DNA of 64,000 bases from Methylobacillus caricis (GTDB lineage Bacteria; Pseudomonadota; Gammaproteobacteria; Burkholderiales; Methylophilaceae). The DNA lies in NCBI RefSeq assembly GCF_020532705.1, contig NZ_JAJAVD010000003.1, positions 1 to 64,000 of the forward strand, written 5' to 3'. The first letter of the stretch is position 1, and each line of letters starts with the position of its first letter. Of this stretch, positions 38,480-48,073 are shown piece after piece. The notes under the pieces are model-generated. The model saw only the letters and a program-made list of their open reading frames with translations, searched no databases and was not told where the DNA came from. A program made the position numbers and the translations under genes.

Positions 38480-39538
38480 ATGATTTCACCCCTCCTTGTT
38501 TTTAATGTAGAACCTCTGGATAAAAGTCTGCAAGTCCAGTTGCAGTGCAATATAGATAACAAGACCAAACCTCTGGGTGCCTTGGGCACCATTGAAGGGT
38601 TGGCGTTACAGGTTGGGTTGATCCAGAATACATTGACGCCAACCTTGGAGCGTCCGGTCATGTTGGTGTTTGCAGCAGACCATGGCGTGGTGGAGGCAGG
38701 GGTCAGCCCTTATCCGCAGGCGGTCACTCAACAGATGGTGCTCAATTTTCTTGCAGGGGGCGCTGGCATCAACATTTTTGCCAGGCAGCACAATATGCGG
38801 ATGCGGGTGGTTGATGCGGGCGTGAACCATGAATTTCCTGCCCATCCTGACCTTATCCGCGCAAAAGTGGGCATGGGGACCAATAATTTTCTTCATGGGC
38901 CGGCGATGACTGCCGGGCAATGTGCACAAGCATTGCGCAGTGGACGTGCATTGGCACACGCGGAAGCAGCTTCTGGCAGCAATGTCATGGGCTTTGGTGA
39001 AATGGGAATAGGCAATACAACCTCAGCCTCAACTCTGGTTTCCGTATTGTGTAGCCTGCCGGTCGAGCAGTGTGTAGGGCGTGGTACCGGGCTTGATGCT
39101 GCTGGTGTGGCAAGGAAGGCTGCGGTGATTCGGGAAGCGATTGGGCATCATCAGGTATCTGCTGAAGATCCCATGCAGGTATTGGCAATTTACGGTGGTT
39201 TTGAGATAGCCATGATGGCAGGAGCCATGCTGGGAGCAGCAGAGCGCAAGGTGATCCTGCTCATTGACGGATTTATCGCGACAGCTGCATTGTTGGTGGC
39301 AAGTCGCATCGCTCCAGAGATTCTGGAGTATTGCGTCTTTGCCCATTGCTCGGACGAGTCCGGCCATGTCTTGTTGCTGGAAAAGCTTGATGCCAAGCCA
39401 TTATTAAACCTAGGCTTGCGCCTGGGCGAAGGTACAGGCGCGGCATTGGCTTATCCCTTGCTGCAGGCAGCCGTGAATTTCCTCAACCAGATGGCTTCTT
39501 TCGAGTCTGCCCAGATCAGCCGTCAGGAAGGCTCATGA
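38480..39538 (+). CDS. cobT: Nicotinate-nucleotide-dimethylbenzimidazole phosphoribosyltransferase
   Basis: CobT activates the lower ligand dimethylbenzimidazole to alpha-ribazole phosphate for cobalamin. The 352-residue protein has [20 protein letters not shown], the [13 protein letters not shown] motif and the catalytic-Glu stretch [11 protein letters not shown]. It is the first gene of cobT-cobS-cobC, overlapping cobS by 4 bases (ATGA). No cobalamin riboswitch was seen upstream of it. Confidence 0.95.
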   Translation: MISPLLVFNVEPLDKSLQVQLQCNIDNKTKPLGALGTIEGLALQVGLIQNTLTPTLERPVMLVFAADHGVVEAGVSPYPQAVTQQMVLNFLAGGAGINIFARQHNMRMRVVDAGVNHEFPAHPDLIRAKVGMGTNNFLHGPAMTAGQCAQALRSGRALAHAEAASGSNVMGFGEMGIGNTTSASTLVSVLCSLPVEQCVGRGTGLDAAGVARKAAVIREAIGHHQVSAEDPMQVLAIYGGFEIAMMAGAMLGAAERKVILLIDGFIATAALLVASRIAPEILEYCVFAHCSDESGHVLLLEKLDAKPLLNLGLRLGEGTGAALAYPLLQAAVNFLNQMASFESAQISRQEGS

Positions 39539-40278
39539 AGCAGCAATGGCGTTTGCTGCTGCTGGCGCTGGGATTTTTTACCCGGTTGCCCTTGCCGGAA
39601 ATCAAGGATTTTCGGCAAAGTGACCTGAATGAAGCTGCGCGTTATTTTCCACTGGTCGGTTGGCTGGTCGGAATTGTGGCTGCCGTGGCAGTGGGGCTGC
39701 TGGGTGATATTGTGCCGCTTGAGGTAGCGATTATCCTGAGCATGATGGCGACAGCCTATTTGACTGGCGGCTTTCATGAAGATGGCCTGGCGGATAGTGT
39801 AGATGGGCTGGGGGGAGGGTGGGAGAAAGAGCAGGCGCTTACTATCATGAAGGATTCGCGTCTAGGCAGTTATGGCGCGATGGCCCTGGTATTTACATTG
39901 TTGCTTAAGTTTGAAAGCCTGCTGCATATTTCCGTGACTTTGTTGCCATTAGTGCTGTTTGCCGGGCATGCCCTGAGTCGCCTTGCTGCTGTCTTGGTGA
40001 TTGCGACACAGGACTATGTGCGTGACGAGGGCAAGGCGAAGCCCCTGGCGCATCACTTATCCAAAACAAGTTTGTTGCTGGCGGCATTGTTTGGCCTGTT
40101 GCCCATGCTTTTCCTCTCTTTGCAGCTATGGGCTGCCATGCTGCCGGTAGCCGTTGTCTGGATATGGTTCAGCCTCAAGTTGAAAAAACGCCTGGGCGGA
40201 TATACGGGAGATTGTCTCGGTGCCATGCAGCAACTGACTGAAATAGCCTTTTATCTGGGCGTGTTGATCTGGAGTTAA
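39535..40278 (+). CDS. cobS: Adenosylcobinamide-GDP ribazoletransferase (cobalamin synthase)
   Basis: CobS is the inner-membrane enzyme that joins adenosylcobinamide-GDP to alpha-ribazole (phosphate). The 247-residue protein has about six helices and the family motifs [26 protein letters not shown] and [15 protein letters not shown]. It overlaps cobT and is 6 bases from cobC. Confidence 0.95.
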   Translation: MKQQWRLLLLALGFFTRLPLPEIKDFRQSDLNEAARYFPLVGWLVGIVAAVAVGLLGDIVPLEVAIILSMMATAYLTGGFHEDGLADSVDGLGGGWEKEQALTIMKDSRLGSYGAMALVFTLLLKFESLLHISVTLLPLVLFAGHALSRLAAVLVIATQDYVRDEGKAKPLAHHLSKTSLLLAALFGLLPMLFLSLQLWAAMLPVAVVWIWFSLKLKKRLGGYTGDCLGAMQQLTEIAFYLGVLIWS

Positions 40279-40284
40279 TGTTAA

Positions 40285-40860
40285 GTGGAAATTTATTTAA
40301 TCAGGCATACCACGCCTGATGTGCTGACGGGAACTTGTTACGGCCAAAGTGATGTGGATGTGACGGAGACTTTTCTTGCGGAGTTTGATGCCTTGCATCC
40401 CAAACTCCGCCATGTGCGCGAACCAATCATTTACACAAGTCCTCTGCAGCGTTGCCTCAAGTTGGCGCAATCCATGGCAGCCACATTCAGTCCGCATCAA
40501 GAAGTGAACCAGGATGCCAGGCTCAAGGAACTGAATTTCGGTGATTGGGAGATGCAGTCCTGGGGCGATATTCCGCGTGGGTTGGTGGATGTCTGGGCGG
40601 AGGATCATGTGCAGCAGGTGCCTCCCAATGGCGAGTCTTTTCACCAATTGTCGCTGCGTGCAGGCGAATTTGTGCGGGAGCTTGACCATCGGGATCGTCC
40701 GGCATTGGTGTTTACCCATGCCGGAGTGATACGGGCAATTACCGGATATGCACTGGATTTACCGCTTATACATACGTTTAAGCTGCAAATTGACTATGCT
40801 AGTGTGACGAAAATCGTGATTGAAGATAAGGTGACGCGAGTAGCTTACGTCAATAGATAA
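40285..40860 (+). CDS. cobC: Alpha-ribazole phosphatase (histidine phosphatase family)
   Basis: This 191-residue phosphatase removes the phosphate of alpha-ribazole phosphate in cobalamin assembly. It has the family's RHT motif near the N-terminus (LIRHTTPDV), TSPLQRCLKLA and VFTHAGVIRAI with the second catalytic His. It starts with GTG after GGAG. Its place directly after cobS decides the assignment over other histidine phosphatases. Confidence 0.88.
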   Translation: MEIYLIRHTTPDVLTGTCYGQSDVDVTETFLAEFDALHPKLRHVREPIIYTSPLQRCLKLAQSMAATFSPHQEVNQDARLKELNFGDWEMQSWGDIPRGLVDVWAEDHVQQVPPNGESFHQLSLRAGEFVRELDHRDRPALVFTHAGVIRAITGYALDLPLIHTFKLQIDYASVTKIVIEDKVTRVAYVNR

Positions 40861-40897
40861 GCCATGCATTCACATCCATCGTTAGCAAGGAGGCAGC

Positions 40898-42349
40898 GTG
40901 TCGGTTAAGCCGTTATTGGCTAAGGCGGATGCTTTGCTCGCGCAGGAAAAGCACAACGAGGCACTTGAAACCTATAATCAGGTGCTGGCACAGGATGCCT
41001 CCAATTTTGATGCGCTGGTGGGGTGTGGCCGTGCGCTCACTGCATTGCGCCAGTACGATTTTGCCCTGGCACATTTCAACTTTGCCCTTACTATCAAGCC
41101 GGATGCAGCCATCTGTTATCACTACCGTGCCCTGGCCTACCACGGTGCCAAACATTTCGATGAGGCCCTGCTCGACCACCAGAAAGCACTGGAGCTGAAT
41201 CCCGGCGAAATCGCCACCTTTCTTAACCTTGCCAATACACTGTCCGAGCTTGACCGTGCCCAGGAGGCACTGGAGTTCTATAACGGTGTGATAGAAATGT
41301 CACCAAACTATGCGATTGCCTATAACAACCGCGGCAACCTGTTCCTGGATAACCGGATGATAGAAGAAGCCCTGGTGGATTATGCCAAGGCTGCCAAGCT
41401 GGACCCAGGCCAGAACAAGTTCCGCTGGAACCAGGCGCTGATGCTGATACTCCTGGGACAATATCAGGAGGGGTGGAAGTTATACGAGGCGGGTTTTGAT
41501 ACTGCGGGATTTGCGCGTGGCGAACGCAAGCGCTGCCCACAACCCCAGTGGCAGGGACAGTTTGACGTCAAGGGCAAGCGCGTGTTGCTGTATGCAGAGC
41601 AAGGCTATGGTGACACCATGCAATTTTGCCGTTATGCGCACAAGGTAGCTGCGCTTGGCGCACACGTCATTCTTGAGGTACAGCCGCCGCTGGTGGAGCT
41701 GCTGAAAAGCATGAGCGACCAGTTCATTGTGGTGGCGCAAGGAAGTGGCTATACCGACTTTGACTATCATTGCCCCATCATGAGTCTGCCCATGGTATTT
41801 GGTACCACGGTAGAAACGGTGCCGGCCGAGGTGCCTTATCTATTTGCCGATAAGGGCCGGCAGGCGGCATTTTCCCTGCCAGTCACGGACAAACCGCGTG
41901 TAGGCCTGGTCTGGAGCGGTTCCACCACTCACAAGAATGACCACCGGCGCAGTATTCCGCTGGCCACACTGGCTGATATGCTTAAATTGCCTGTCAGCTT
42001 TCATTGTTTGCAGAAAGAAATCCAACCGCGGGATCAAGCCTTGCTGGCAGAATTGCCATCGATAGCAAACCATACTGCACAGCTGAAGGACTTCAAGGAT
42101 ACAGCCGCTCTAGTGGACGCCATGGATCTGGTGATCAGTGTCGACACTTCTGTGGCCCATCTGGCAGGAGCATTGGGTAAGCAGGTCTGGATATTGTTAC
42201 CGTTTGTGCCGGATTATCGCTGGTTGCTCGATAGGACAGACACGCCATGGTATCCAACTGGCCGCTTGTTCCGCCAACCAGTGCCGGGGGATTGGCAAAG
42301 TGTCATGGCGGAGCTTGGGACAGCTCTCAACTACCTGTTGAAAACCTAG
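40898..42349 (+). CDS. TPR protein with glycosyltransferase-9-like C-terminal domain
   Basis: A 483-residue soluble protein. The N-terminal half holds about five tetratricopeptide repeats (~5-185). The C-terminal half (~220-480) resembles ADP-heptose/GT9-type glycosyltransferases, with GLVWSGSTTHKNDHRRS and DLVISVDTSVAHLAGALGK. Such fusions are often surface-glycosylation proteins, but no acceptor is apparent. It starts with GTG after AAGGAGG. It sits inside the cobalamin locus, with no obvious link to that pathway. Confidence 0.75.
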   Translation: MSVKPLLAKADALLAQEKHNEALETYNQVLAQDASNFDALVGCGRALTALRQYDFALAHFNFALTIKPDAAICYHYRALAYHGAKHFDEALLDHQKALELNPGEIATFLNLANTLSELDRAQEALEFYNGVIEMSPNYAIAYNNRGNLFLDNRMIEEALVDYAKAAKLDPGQNKFRWNQALMLILLGQYQEGWKLYEAGFDTAGFARGERKRCPQPQWQGQFDVKGKRVLLYAEQGYGDTMQFCRYAHKVAALGAHVILEVQPPLVELLKSMSDQFIVVAQGSGYTDFDYHCPIMSLPMVFGTTVETVPAEVPYLFADKGRQAAFSLPVTDKPRVGLVWSGSTTHKNDHRRSIPLATLADMLKLPVSFHCLQKEIQPRDQALLAELPSIANHTAQLKDFKDTAALVDAMDLVISVDTSVAHLAGALGKQVWILLPFVPDYRWLLDRTDTPWYPTGRLFRQPVPGDWQSVMAELGTALNYLLKT

Positions 42350-42358
42350 TTGCCGTGC

Positions 42359-43333
42359 TTAAAGGTGTTGAAACGCTGTTTCTACCCTTTGCCAGTCCTG
42401 ACCGGCTGGCAGCCCGAAACGCAGGGCTGATTGATCGCTGAACAGCCGGGTCCATATCCCCAGCTTTGCCAGTTGCTGGTGGATGCAACAGGCGTTTTCT
42501 GTTGGCACCCAGTGGAACAAGGGAGTGGATCCGGATGGGGGCATGTCATAGTGAGTCAATAACTTGCCCAGCCGGTCACTGTCATCAAGCAGGCGCGTGC
42601 GGGTTTCTTCTTGCCATGGTGTGTCGCTCAATGCTGCTTCTGCGACAAAGCGTGCCGGGCCACTGACCGACCATGGTCCCAATATTTCCTCGCATGCTGC
42701 CAGCAGGGCGGGTTCAGCCAGCATAAAGCCTACGCGCGCACCGGCCAGGCCAAAAAACTTGCCCAGTGAGCGCAGGACAATCAACCCGGGTTTGCCGACT
42801 TCTTTGGCGATACTAAAGCGTGGGGTACAGTCCATGAACGCCTCATCTACGATCAGCCAGCCATCATGTTTAGCCAATTGCTGATGCCAGGCAAGCAGTG
42901 TATCTGCCGGAATGACCCTGCCGCTGGGGTTGTTGGGGTTACAAACAAGCAATACATCCGTGTTATCTAATATGGAAGGGCCGGGCAGGGCCTCAAGTTG
43001 CCTGACATGATGTCCCTGTCGTTGCCAGGCCCATGCATGCTCTGTATACATGGGCCCCAGCACGGTGACACGGCTTTCCGGGCGCAAGCGTGGCAGTGCC
43101 TGTATCGCGGCCTGGGAGCCAGAAGTCGGCAATAAATTCGGGGTGTTGTAATAAGCGCGTGCTGCCTGCTCAAGTGCCAGGTCGATTTCCGGTAGGCGTT
43201 GCCATGTAACCGCAGGGATATCCGGTACGGGATACCCTTGTGGATTGATGCCGGTGGAGAGGTCAATCCAGTCCTCCAATGCAATGCCATAATGCCTGGC
43301 TGCGGTACGCAGGTTGCCGCCGTGTTCAAGCAT
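42359..43333 (-). CDS. cobD: L-threonine-O-3-phosphate decarboxylase
   Basis: This 324-residue PLP enzyme makes (R)-1-amino-2-propanol phosphate, the aminopropanol linker of cobalamin (Salmonella CobD, called CobC in Pseudomonas). It has the aminotransferase class I fold: GGNLRTAARHYG, LSTGINPQGYP, the NPNNPSGR motif, the VDEAFMD segment and the PLP-lysine in LRSLGKFFGLAGARVGF. The ATG at 43333 (MLEHGGN) is the family start. It overlaps the end of cbiB by 8 bases. Confidence 0.92.
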   Translation of the reverse strand: MLEHGGNLRTAARHYGIALEDWIDLSTGINPQGYPVPDIPAVTWQRLPEIDLALEQAARAYYNTPNLLPTSGSQAAIQALPRLRPESRVTVLGPMYTEHAWAWQRQGHHVRQLEALPGPSILDNTDVLLVCNPNNPSGRVIPADTLLAWHQQLAKHDGWLIVDEAFMDCTPRFSIAKEVGKPGLIVLRSLGKFFGLAGARVGFMLAEPALLAACEEILGPWSVSGPARFVAEAALSDTPWQEETRTRLLDDSDRLGKLLTHYDMPPSGSTPLFHWVPTENACCIHQQLAKLGIWTRLFSDQSALRFGLPAGQDWQRVETAFQHL

Positions 43334-44279
43334 GCATGAATCCAGCCATGATACTGAACAGAATAAGCACACCCACCCACAAGCCTATACTGCGCTGAAC
43401 CAGTGCCACGGCTGCTTGTATATGTGGCGTATTGGCACTGGGCCCGGTTCCCAGGTTGGGTCTGAATTTCATTTGTCCGTGGTAGGGAGCTACGCCGCCA
43501 AGTGTGACCTGCAATGCGCCAGCCCCTGATGCCATCACCGGTCCAGCGTTGGGGCTATACCAGCTTGGCGCCTGTTTCTTCCAGCTTTGCAGCGCAGTGC
43601 GGGTATGGCCGCATATTGCGTAGCTCAAGGCAGTGAGGCGAGCGGGGATGAGGTTGAAAATGTCGTCCAGACGGGCAGCGGCCCAGCCAAAATAGAGGAA
43701 CCTGGGCGTGCGGTAGCCCCACATCGCATCCAGCGTGTTGGCCAGCCGGAACATGAGGGCGCCGGTGCCACCGAATAATACAAACCAGAAAATCGCGCCA
43801 AAGATGGCATCATTGCCGTTTTCCAGTACGGATTCCACGGTGGCGGTGGCTATCTCGGCCTGGTTCAGGTCCTGCGTATCGCGGCTCACGATCATGCTGA
43901 CCGCCTGGCGGGCTTGAGGGATATTGCCTTCTTGCAGCGCCTGGTAAATCCGCATGGCGTGTTCCTTGAGGCTGCGCGCCCCTATGGCAAAGTAAAGCAG
44001 CAGGATATCGAGTATCCATCCGTAAACTAAATGCGTAAACCAGTAGGCCATAGCCATTGGCGGCAATAACAGCGCAAGCCAAGCCACCAGCCCGCTGGCC
44101 CGGGAAAGCAAGGAAGTTTGCTGCCGGTTCATGTATTTTTCCAGCCAATGAGCCAGATTGCCAAAACCTGCCAGCGGATGCCATTTTCTTGGTTCACCCA
44201 GCAGGCAGTCCAGCAATAATGCCGCGATCAACAGGGCTGGGGTTGCAAGGAAAGTAGTGGGATAATGGGTCAATGACAT
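43326..44279 (-). CDS. cbiB: Adenosylcobinamide-phosphate synthase
   Basis: CbiB attaches the aminopropanol linker to adenosylcobyric acid in the inner membrane. The 317-residue product has several helices and the motifs [38 protein letters not shown] and [14 protein letters not shown]. The start [10 protein letters not shown] at 44279 was chosen over the longer frame. This start lies inside the 5' end of divergent cobQ, a 7-base overlap. It is translated just before cobD. Confidence 0.92.
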   Translation of the reverse strand: MSLTHYPTTFLATPALLIAALLLDCLLGEPRKWHPLAGFGNLAHWLEKYMNRQQTSLLSRASGLVAWLALLLPPMAMAYWFTHLVYGWILDILLLYFAIGARSLKEHAMRIYQALQEGNIPQARQAVSMIVSRDTQDLNQAEIATATVESVLENGNDAIFGAIFWFVLFGGTGALMFRLANTLDAMWGYRTPRFLYFGWAAARLDDIFNLIPARLTALSYAICGHTRTALQSWKKQAPSWYSPNAGPVMASGAGALQVTLGGVAPYHGQMKFRPNLGTGPSANTPHIQAAVALVQRSIGLWVGVLILFSIMAGFMHA

Positions 44280-45796
44280 ACGCCAAAACATTGATGGTTC
44301 AGGGGACCACCTCTGATGCGGGCAAGAGCACACTGGTGGCTGCGATATGCCGGGTATTGTACCGCAGGGGGGTGCATGTGGTGCCATTCAAGCCGCAGAA
44401 CATGGCGCTAAATTCAGCCGTCACCACGGATGGCGGCGAGATCGGACGGGCACAAGCCGTGCAGGCGCAAGCATGTGGCCTGGCACCACACACCGATATG
44501 AACCCGGTGCTGCTGAAGCCCAATAGCGATACCGGTTGTCAGGTGATCATACACGGCAAGGTGGCCTGTAACCTGGAGGCCAACGCCTACCATGCCTATA
44601 AGCCCACCGCCATGAAAGCGGTGCTGGCTTCCTGGCAGCGATTGAGTGAGCAATACCAATGCGTGGTGGTGGAGGGCGCTGGCAGCCCGGCGGAAATTAA
44701 CCTGCGCGAGAACGATATTGCCAACATGGGATTTGCCGAAGCGGCGGATTGCCCGGTGATCCTGATTGCCGACATTAATCGCGGCGGCGTGTTTGCCCAC
44801 CTTGTAGGCACTCTGGCCTTGCTTTCTGAGTCAGAAAGAGCACGCATTATTGGTTTTGTCATCAATCGTTTCCGTGGTGACGTTGCCTTGTTGCAGCCCG
44901 GGCTGGATTGGCTGGAAAAGGAAACCGGCAAGCCGGTACTGGGAGTGCTGCCGTATCTGCACAACCTGCATATAGAGGCCGAGGATGCCGTTGCGCGTGA
45001 AATACTGGAAAAACCGCAAACTTGGCTGCGCGTGGTTGCCCCAGTATTGCCGCACGTCAGCAACCACACCGATATGGATGCCCTGCGCCTGCATCCGCAT
45101 GTGGATTTCCAATTCATAGAGCTCAACGAGCCCCTGCCGCCTGCTGACCTGATTATCCTGCCAGGAAGCAAGAATGTACGTGGCGATCTTGCCACATTGC
45201 GCTCACATGGCTGGCAGGAAAAGATCGCGCGTCATTTGCGCTATGGCGGCAAGGTGCTTGGGATCTGCGGCGGTTTCCAGATGCTGGGGCAGAAGGTCCA
45301 TGACCCCCATGGCATAGAAGGGGATGCCGGCTCCAGCGATGGTTTTGGCTGGCTGGAGATGGAAACTACTTTGACCAGGAAAAAGCACCTGAAAGAAGTT
45401 GAAGGCAAGCTGACCTTTGCCGATGCCACCGTGACTGGCTATGAGATCCATATGGGCGTGAGCAGCGGCCCTGCCTTGAAACACCCTCTGCTCTATATCG
45501 GCACACAGGCAGAAGGGGCCTTGTCAGGAGATAACCAGATAGCGGGCACTTACCTGCATGGATTGTTTGATCACGCTGAAGCTACAGAGGCCTGGCTGGC
45601 ATGGGCAGGTTATCGCCAAGTGGCAGCTGCGGAAGCAGAAATGGCACGTTATGACTATGTCGCGTTGCGCGAAGCCAGCCTGGAACGTTTGGCTGATGAA
45701 GTGGAGCGGCATATGGACTGGGACAGATTGTCTCTTTATCTGCCATCAGCTCCTATTCATAAAAAAATAACGCATTATCTGGGGGACATACCATAG
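44273..45796 (+). CDS. cobQ: Cobyric acid synthase
   Basis: CobQ (CbiP) amidates four side chains of the corrin ring with glutamine and ATP. The 507-residue protein has an N-terminal P-loop-like amidotransferase domain starting [19 protein letters not shown]. The C-terminal glutaminase domain has the catalytic Cys in [14 protein letters not shown] and the His/Glu pair near TYLHGLFDH. It is divergent to cbiB with overlapping start codons. Confidence 0.95.
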   Translation: MTYAKTLMVQGTTSDAGKSTLVAAICRVLYRRGVHVVPFKPQNMALNSAVTTDGGEIGRAQAVQAQACGLAPHTDMNPVLLKPNSDTGCQVIIHGKVACNLEANAYHAYKPTAMKAVLASWQRLSEQYQCVVVEGAGSPAEINLRENDIANMGFAEAADCPVILIADINRGGVFAHLVGTLALLSESERARIIGFVINRFRGDVALLQPGLDWLEKETGKPVLGVLPYLHNLHIEAEDAVAREILEKPQTWLRVVAPVLPHVSNHTDMDALRLHPHVDFQFIELNEPLPPADLIILPGSKNVRGDLATLRSHGWQEKIARHLRYGGKVLGICGGFQMLGQKVHDPHGIEGDAGSSDGFGWLEMETTLTRKKHLKEVEGKLTFADATVTGYEIHMGVSSGPALKHPLLYIGTQAEGALSGDNQIAGTYLHGLFDHAEATEAWLAWAGYRQVAAAEAEMARYDYVALREASLERLADEVERHMDWDRLSLYLPSAPIHKKITHYLGDIP

Positions 45797-46022
45797 GGAA
45801 GGCTAGGCTGTTTCGCGGTGCATTTTTTGGACCGTGATGTCGCTAGGCGCAGGCAGACTACCCTGATCATTAACAGCGTTTCTGGGCGAAATGCTGTTTG
45901 TTTATGTACTTCAGCCGCGTCAGGCAGGGAAGACTATAATGCTGGCAGGCAACAGCATCCTGCGCAGACAGGATCAATCTTGATACTTACTTCTCGGGGT
46001 ACATTCCAAGGCAGGAGAGCAT

Positions 46023-46643
46023 ATGGCAAGTCACATCAACACCCCACCGGAAGCCCAGGACCCAGGCAAGAAGCCAGGCATCATTGCCTTGTTGCTCTCG
46101 GTATTCGGTGTGCCCTTGATTGGCACTATCGTTGGCCTGTATGCCTTTTTCAAGTCACGTACCGCCGGACACAGCAACCTGTTTGCAATTCTTGCAATCG
46201 TCATCAACCTGATTTATACGATTTTGCTGCTACTGTTCCTGAGCGGCATCATCTATGTGTCCAAGACTGCCCTGGAGCAGCGCAAGCAGGAGGATGTCCT
46301 TGAGACGTTAACGCAGCTACAAGAAAAAGCCGAGCGCGCAGCCGGCAATGTTGATACTGACCGTATTGCCGAAGAGCTGCAGGCCAAGATCGAAATGTAC
46401 CATCAGGAGCACGGGACTTATCCTTCTTATGGTCAACTGCTGTCTGAGCGCGGCCCGCTGGGTTTATCCGAGGAGCAGCGGGAGGTGCTGGTGAATACGG
46501 CAAAACCGCGTAGTATGCGCGTGGGTTTTCAGGCTTGCGTGGCTTCCAATGGGGTAGGAAGTGGCGCCATCGTGACGCCAGGGTCAGGGAATGCGCCGAT
46601 GATCGTGGGTAGTTGCAACAACACTGCCGCTAGGCGCGAGTAA
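46023..46643 (+). CDS. Hypothetical inner-membrane protein
   Basis: A 206-residue protein with two membrane helices (~20-45 and ~52-80), then a coiled-coil stretch (~85-130) and a small C-terminal domain with two cysteines. No family recognised. It starts after AGGAG. Its 3' end overlaps the converging PepSY gene by 14 bases. The domain after the helices (AKIEMYHQEHGTYPSYGQL) recalls the helix-plus-head layout of pseudopilins, but the N-terminus is not a prepilin signal. Confidence 0.6.
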   Translation: MASHINTPPEAQDPGKKPGIIALLLSVFGVPLIGTIVGLYAFFKSRTAGHSNLFAILAIVINLIYTILLLLFLSGIIYVSKTALEQRKQEDVLETLTQLQEKAERAAGNVDTDRIAEELQAKIEMYHQEHGTYPSYGQLLSERGPLGLSEEQREVLVNTAKPRSMRVGFQACVASNGVGSGAIVTPGSGNAPMIVGSCNNTAARRE

Positions 46644-48060
46644 GTCGACGCCAACCCATCACGAGTCCGGCGACGCTGAGGATGGTGCCGCCGAGTGAAA
46701 ACACGATTACGATCACCCAGCGAGGAACCTCGGCGTTGTCGAAGGGGGCAAAGTCCAACCGGTGCAGCGCAGCGAACAGCCAGCGATAGATGCGGCTGTC
46801 GCTGTCGTGGGATGCCACAATGCGGCTGGTGGCGGGGTCAATGTAATAGGTGGTCTCCACCGCATCATCCAGATCAATGCGTATTACCGGTGAAAGTGTT
46901 TCCAGATGTTTGCCGTAATAATAGCGGTCCCCATGTTGCAGCAGCGCGGCCTGCTTTACCTTGCTCCCAGGCAGCAATTGCGCCGCTTGAGCGCTTAGGC
47001 TTGCGCTACTGAAGCCCGGGAGCGGTTTTCCACTATCGGCATCAAATAACACGGTGCGCTGCTTTGCCAGGCCCAGAAGATAAGGCTTTCCAGCAAAATA
47101 TAGCCATTCAACCTCGCCGATTTTCTCAGTGTTTTCAATATGAATGGGTAATGCCGGTGGGATGGCGCCGCTTGGCTTGGCAGCCCATACCTGTGATTCG
47201 GCAGGACTCAGCCTCCTTCCGGAAAACAAGTCGAAAGGCTTGACTGACAACCATCCGCTGAATAGCCAGGTGAAGCAGAGTACGCCAGCAAACAGGCCGG
47301 ATACATGATGCCATTTTGCCCAGCCGCGGTATGGAGTTATCCTGCCGCCTTTGTAGCGGCGGCGAATACGTATGCGGTCAATTCCCAGCCAGATGCCGAT
47401 CAGCCCCATGACGGTGGCAGGCAAAGACAACCACATAATGACCTGGCGCCAGGCTTCAGGGTGATCAAACCGCAGCGGGGTGATGTAAACCCAGTGGATC
47501 ACAGACCCCAACCAGTTCCAGGCACGCTCGCTACGTGTAGTATCAAGCACGACTTCGCTGGTATGACTGGAGAGATACAATATGTCTCCATTGTCGAATG
47601 ACACTTGGTAGAGGGGGCGGTGAGGATTGAGGCTGGATGAAATAGACCACAAATCGCGATCCAGTAAGTGAATGGTGCTAATGGATTGTCCGGGTAAAAA
47701 GGCGTGGGCTGAGTGTCGAATCAATTCCAGGTTTACAGATAATACCTGGCCGCTATCCGCCCAAATGGAATGCCAGCCGTCTGGCATCATTAGGTGATAT
47801 ACGGGTCGTGCTGACAGCATATTGAGCCTGATTTTGTCAGGTTTTCCACCAAATGTAGCCAATGCCTCGGCCGGATTTACCTTGACTAGCCCAGGATTCA
47901 CCGACTGCAAATGAGGAATACGTTCTTCCTGCGTCAGCCTGGGATAAGTCACGAACAGCATGACCACCCCAGAAATAAACCATAACAGCACCATGAACCC
48001 CAACCCTATCCCCAGCCAGCGATGCCATAGATGAAGGTTGCGTATAGAGAAGAGTTTCAT
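46630..48060 (-). CDS. PepSY-associated transmembrane protein
   Basis: A 476-residue inner-membrane protein with four or five helices (~15-38, ~200-235, ~250-270, ~445-470) and two PepSY-type periplasmic regions. The start FSIRNLHLWHRWLGIGLGF is typical of the PepSY_TM family. Conserved membrane-border histidines (HLWHRW, KWHHVSG, ALHRLDF) match those used for haem in FoxB-like siderophore reductases. It is the third gene after the cobalamin riboswitch, 13 bases after the second TonB receptor. A role in reducing an imported metal complex, possibly a corrinoid, is inference. Confidence 0.82.
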   Translation of the reverse strand: MKLFSIRNLHLWHRWLGIGLGFMVLLWFISGVVMLFVTYPRLTQEERIPHLQSVNPGLVKVNPAEALATFGGKPDKIRLNMLSARPVYHLMMPDGWHSIWADSGQVLSVNLELIRHSAHAFLPGQSISTIHLLDRDLWSISSSLNPHRPLYQVSFDNGDILYLSSHTSEVVLDTTRSERAWNWLGSVIHWVYITPLRFDHPEAWRQVIMWLSLPATVMGLIGIWLGIDRIRIRRRYKGGRITPYRGWAKWHHVSGLFAGVLCFTWLFSGWLSVKPFDLFSGRRLSPAESQVWAAKPSGAIPPALPIHIENTEKIGEVEWLYFAGKPYLLGLAKQRTVLFDADSGKPLPGFSSASLSAQAAQLLPGSKVKQAALLQHGDRYYYGKHLETLSPVIRIDLDDAVETTYYIDPATSRIVASHDSDSRIYRWLFAALHRLDFAPFDNAEVPRWVIVIVFSLGGTILSVAGLVMGWRRLTRA

Positions 48061-48073
48061 GGCACTTTTTCAA

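Noticed and set aside
45818-46303. Plus-strand open frame of 161 codons after cobQ
   Set aside because: It overlaps the better-supported membrane-protein gene at 46023 in another frame and has no recognisable content.
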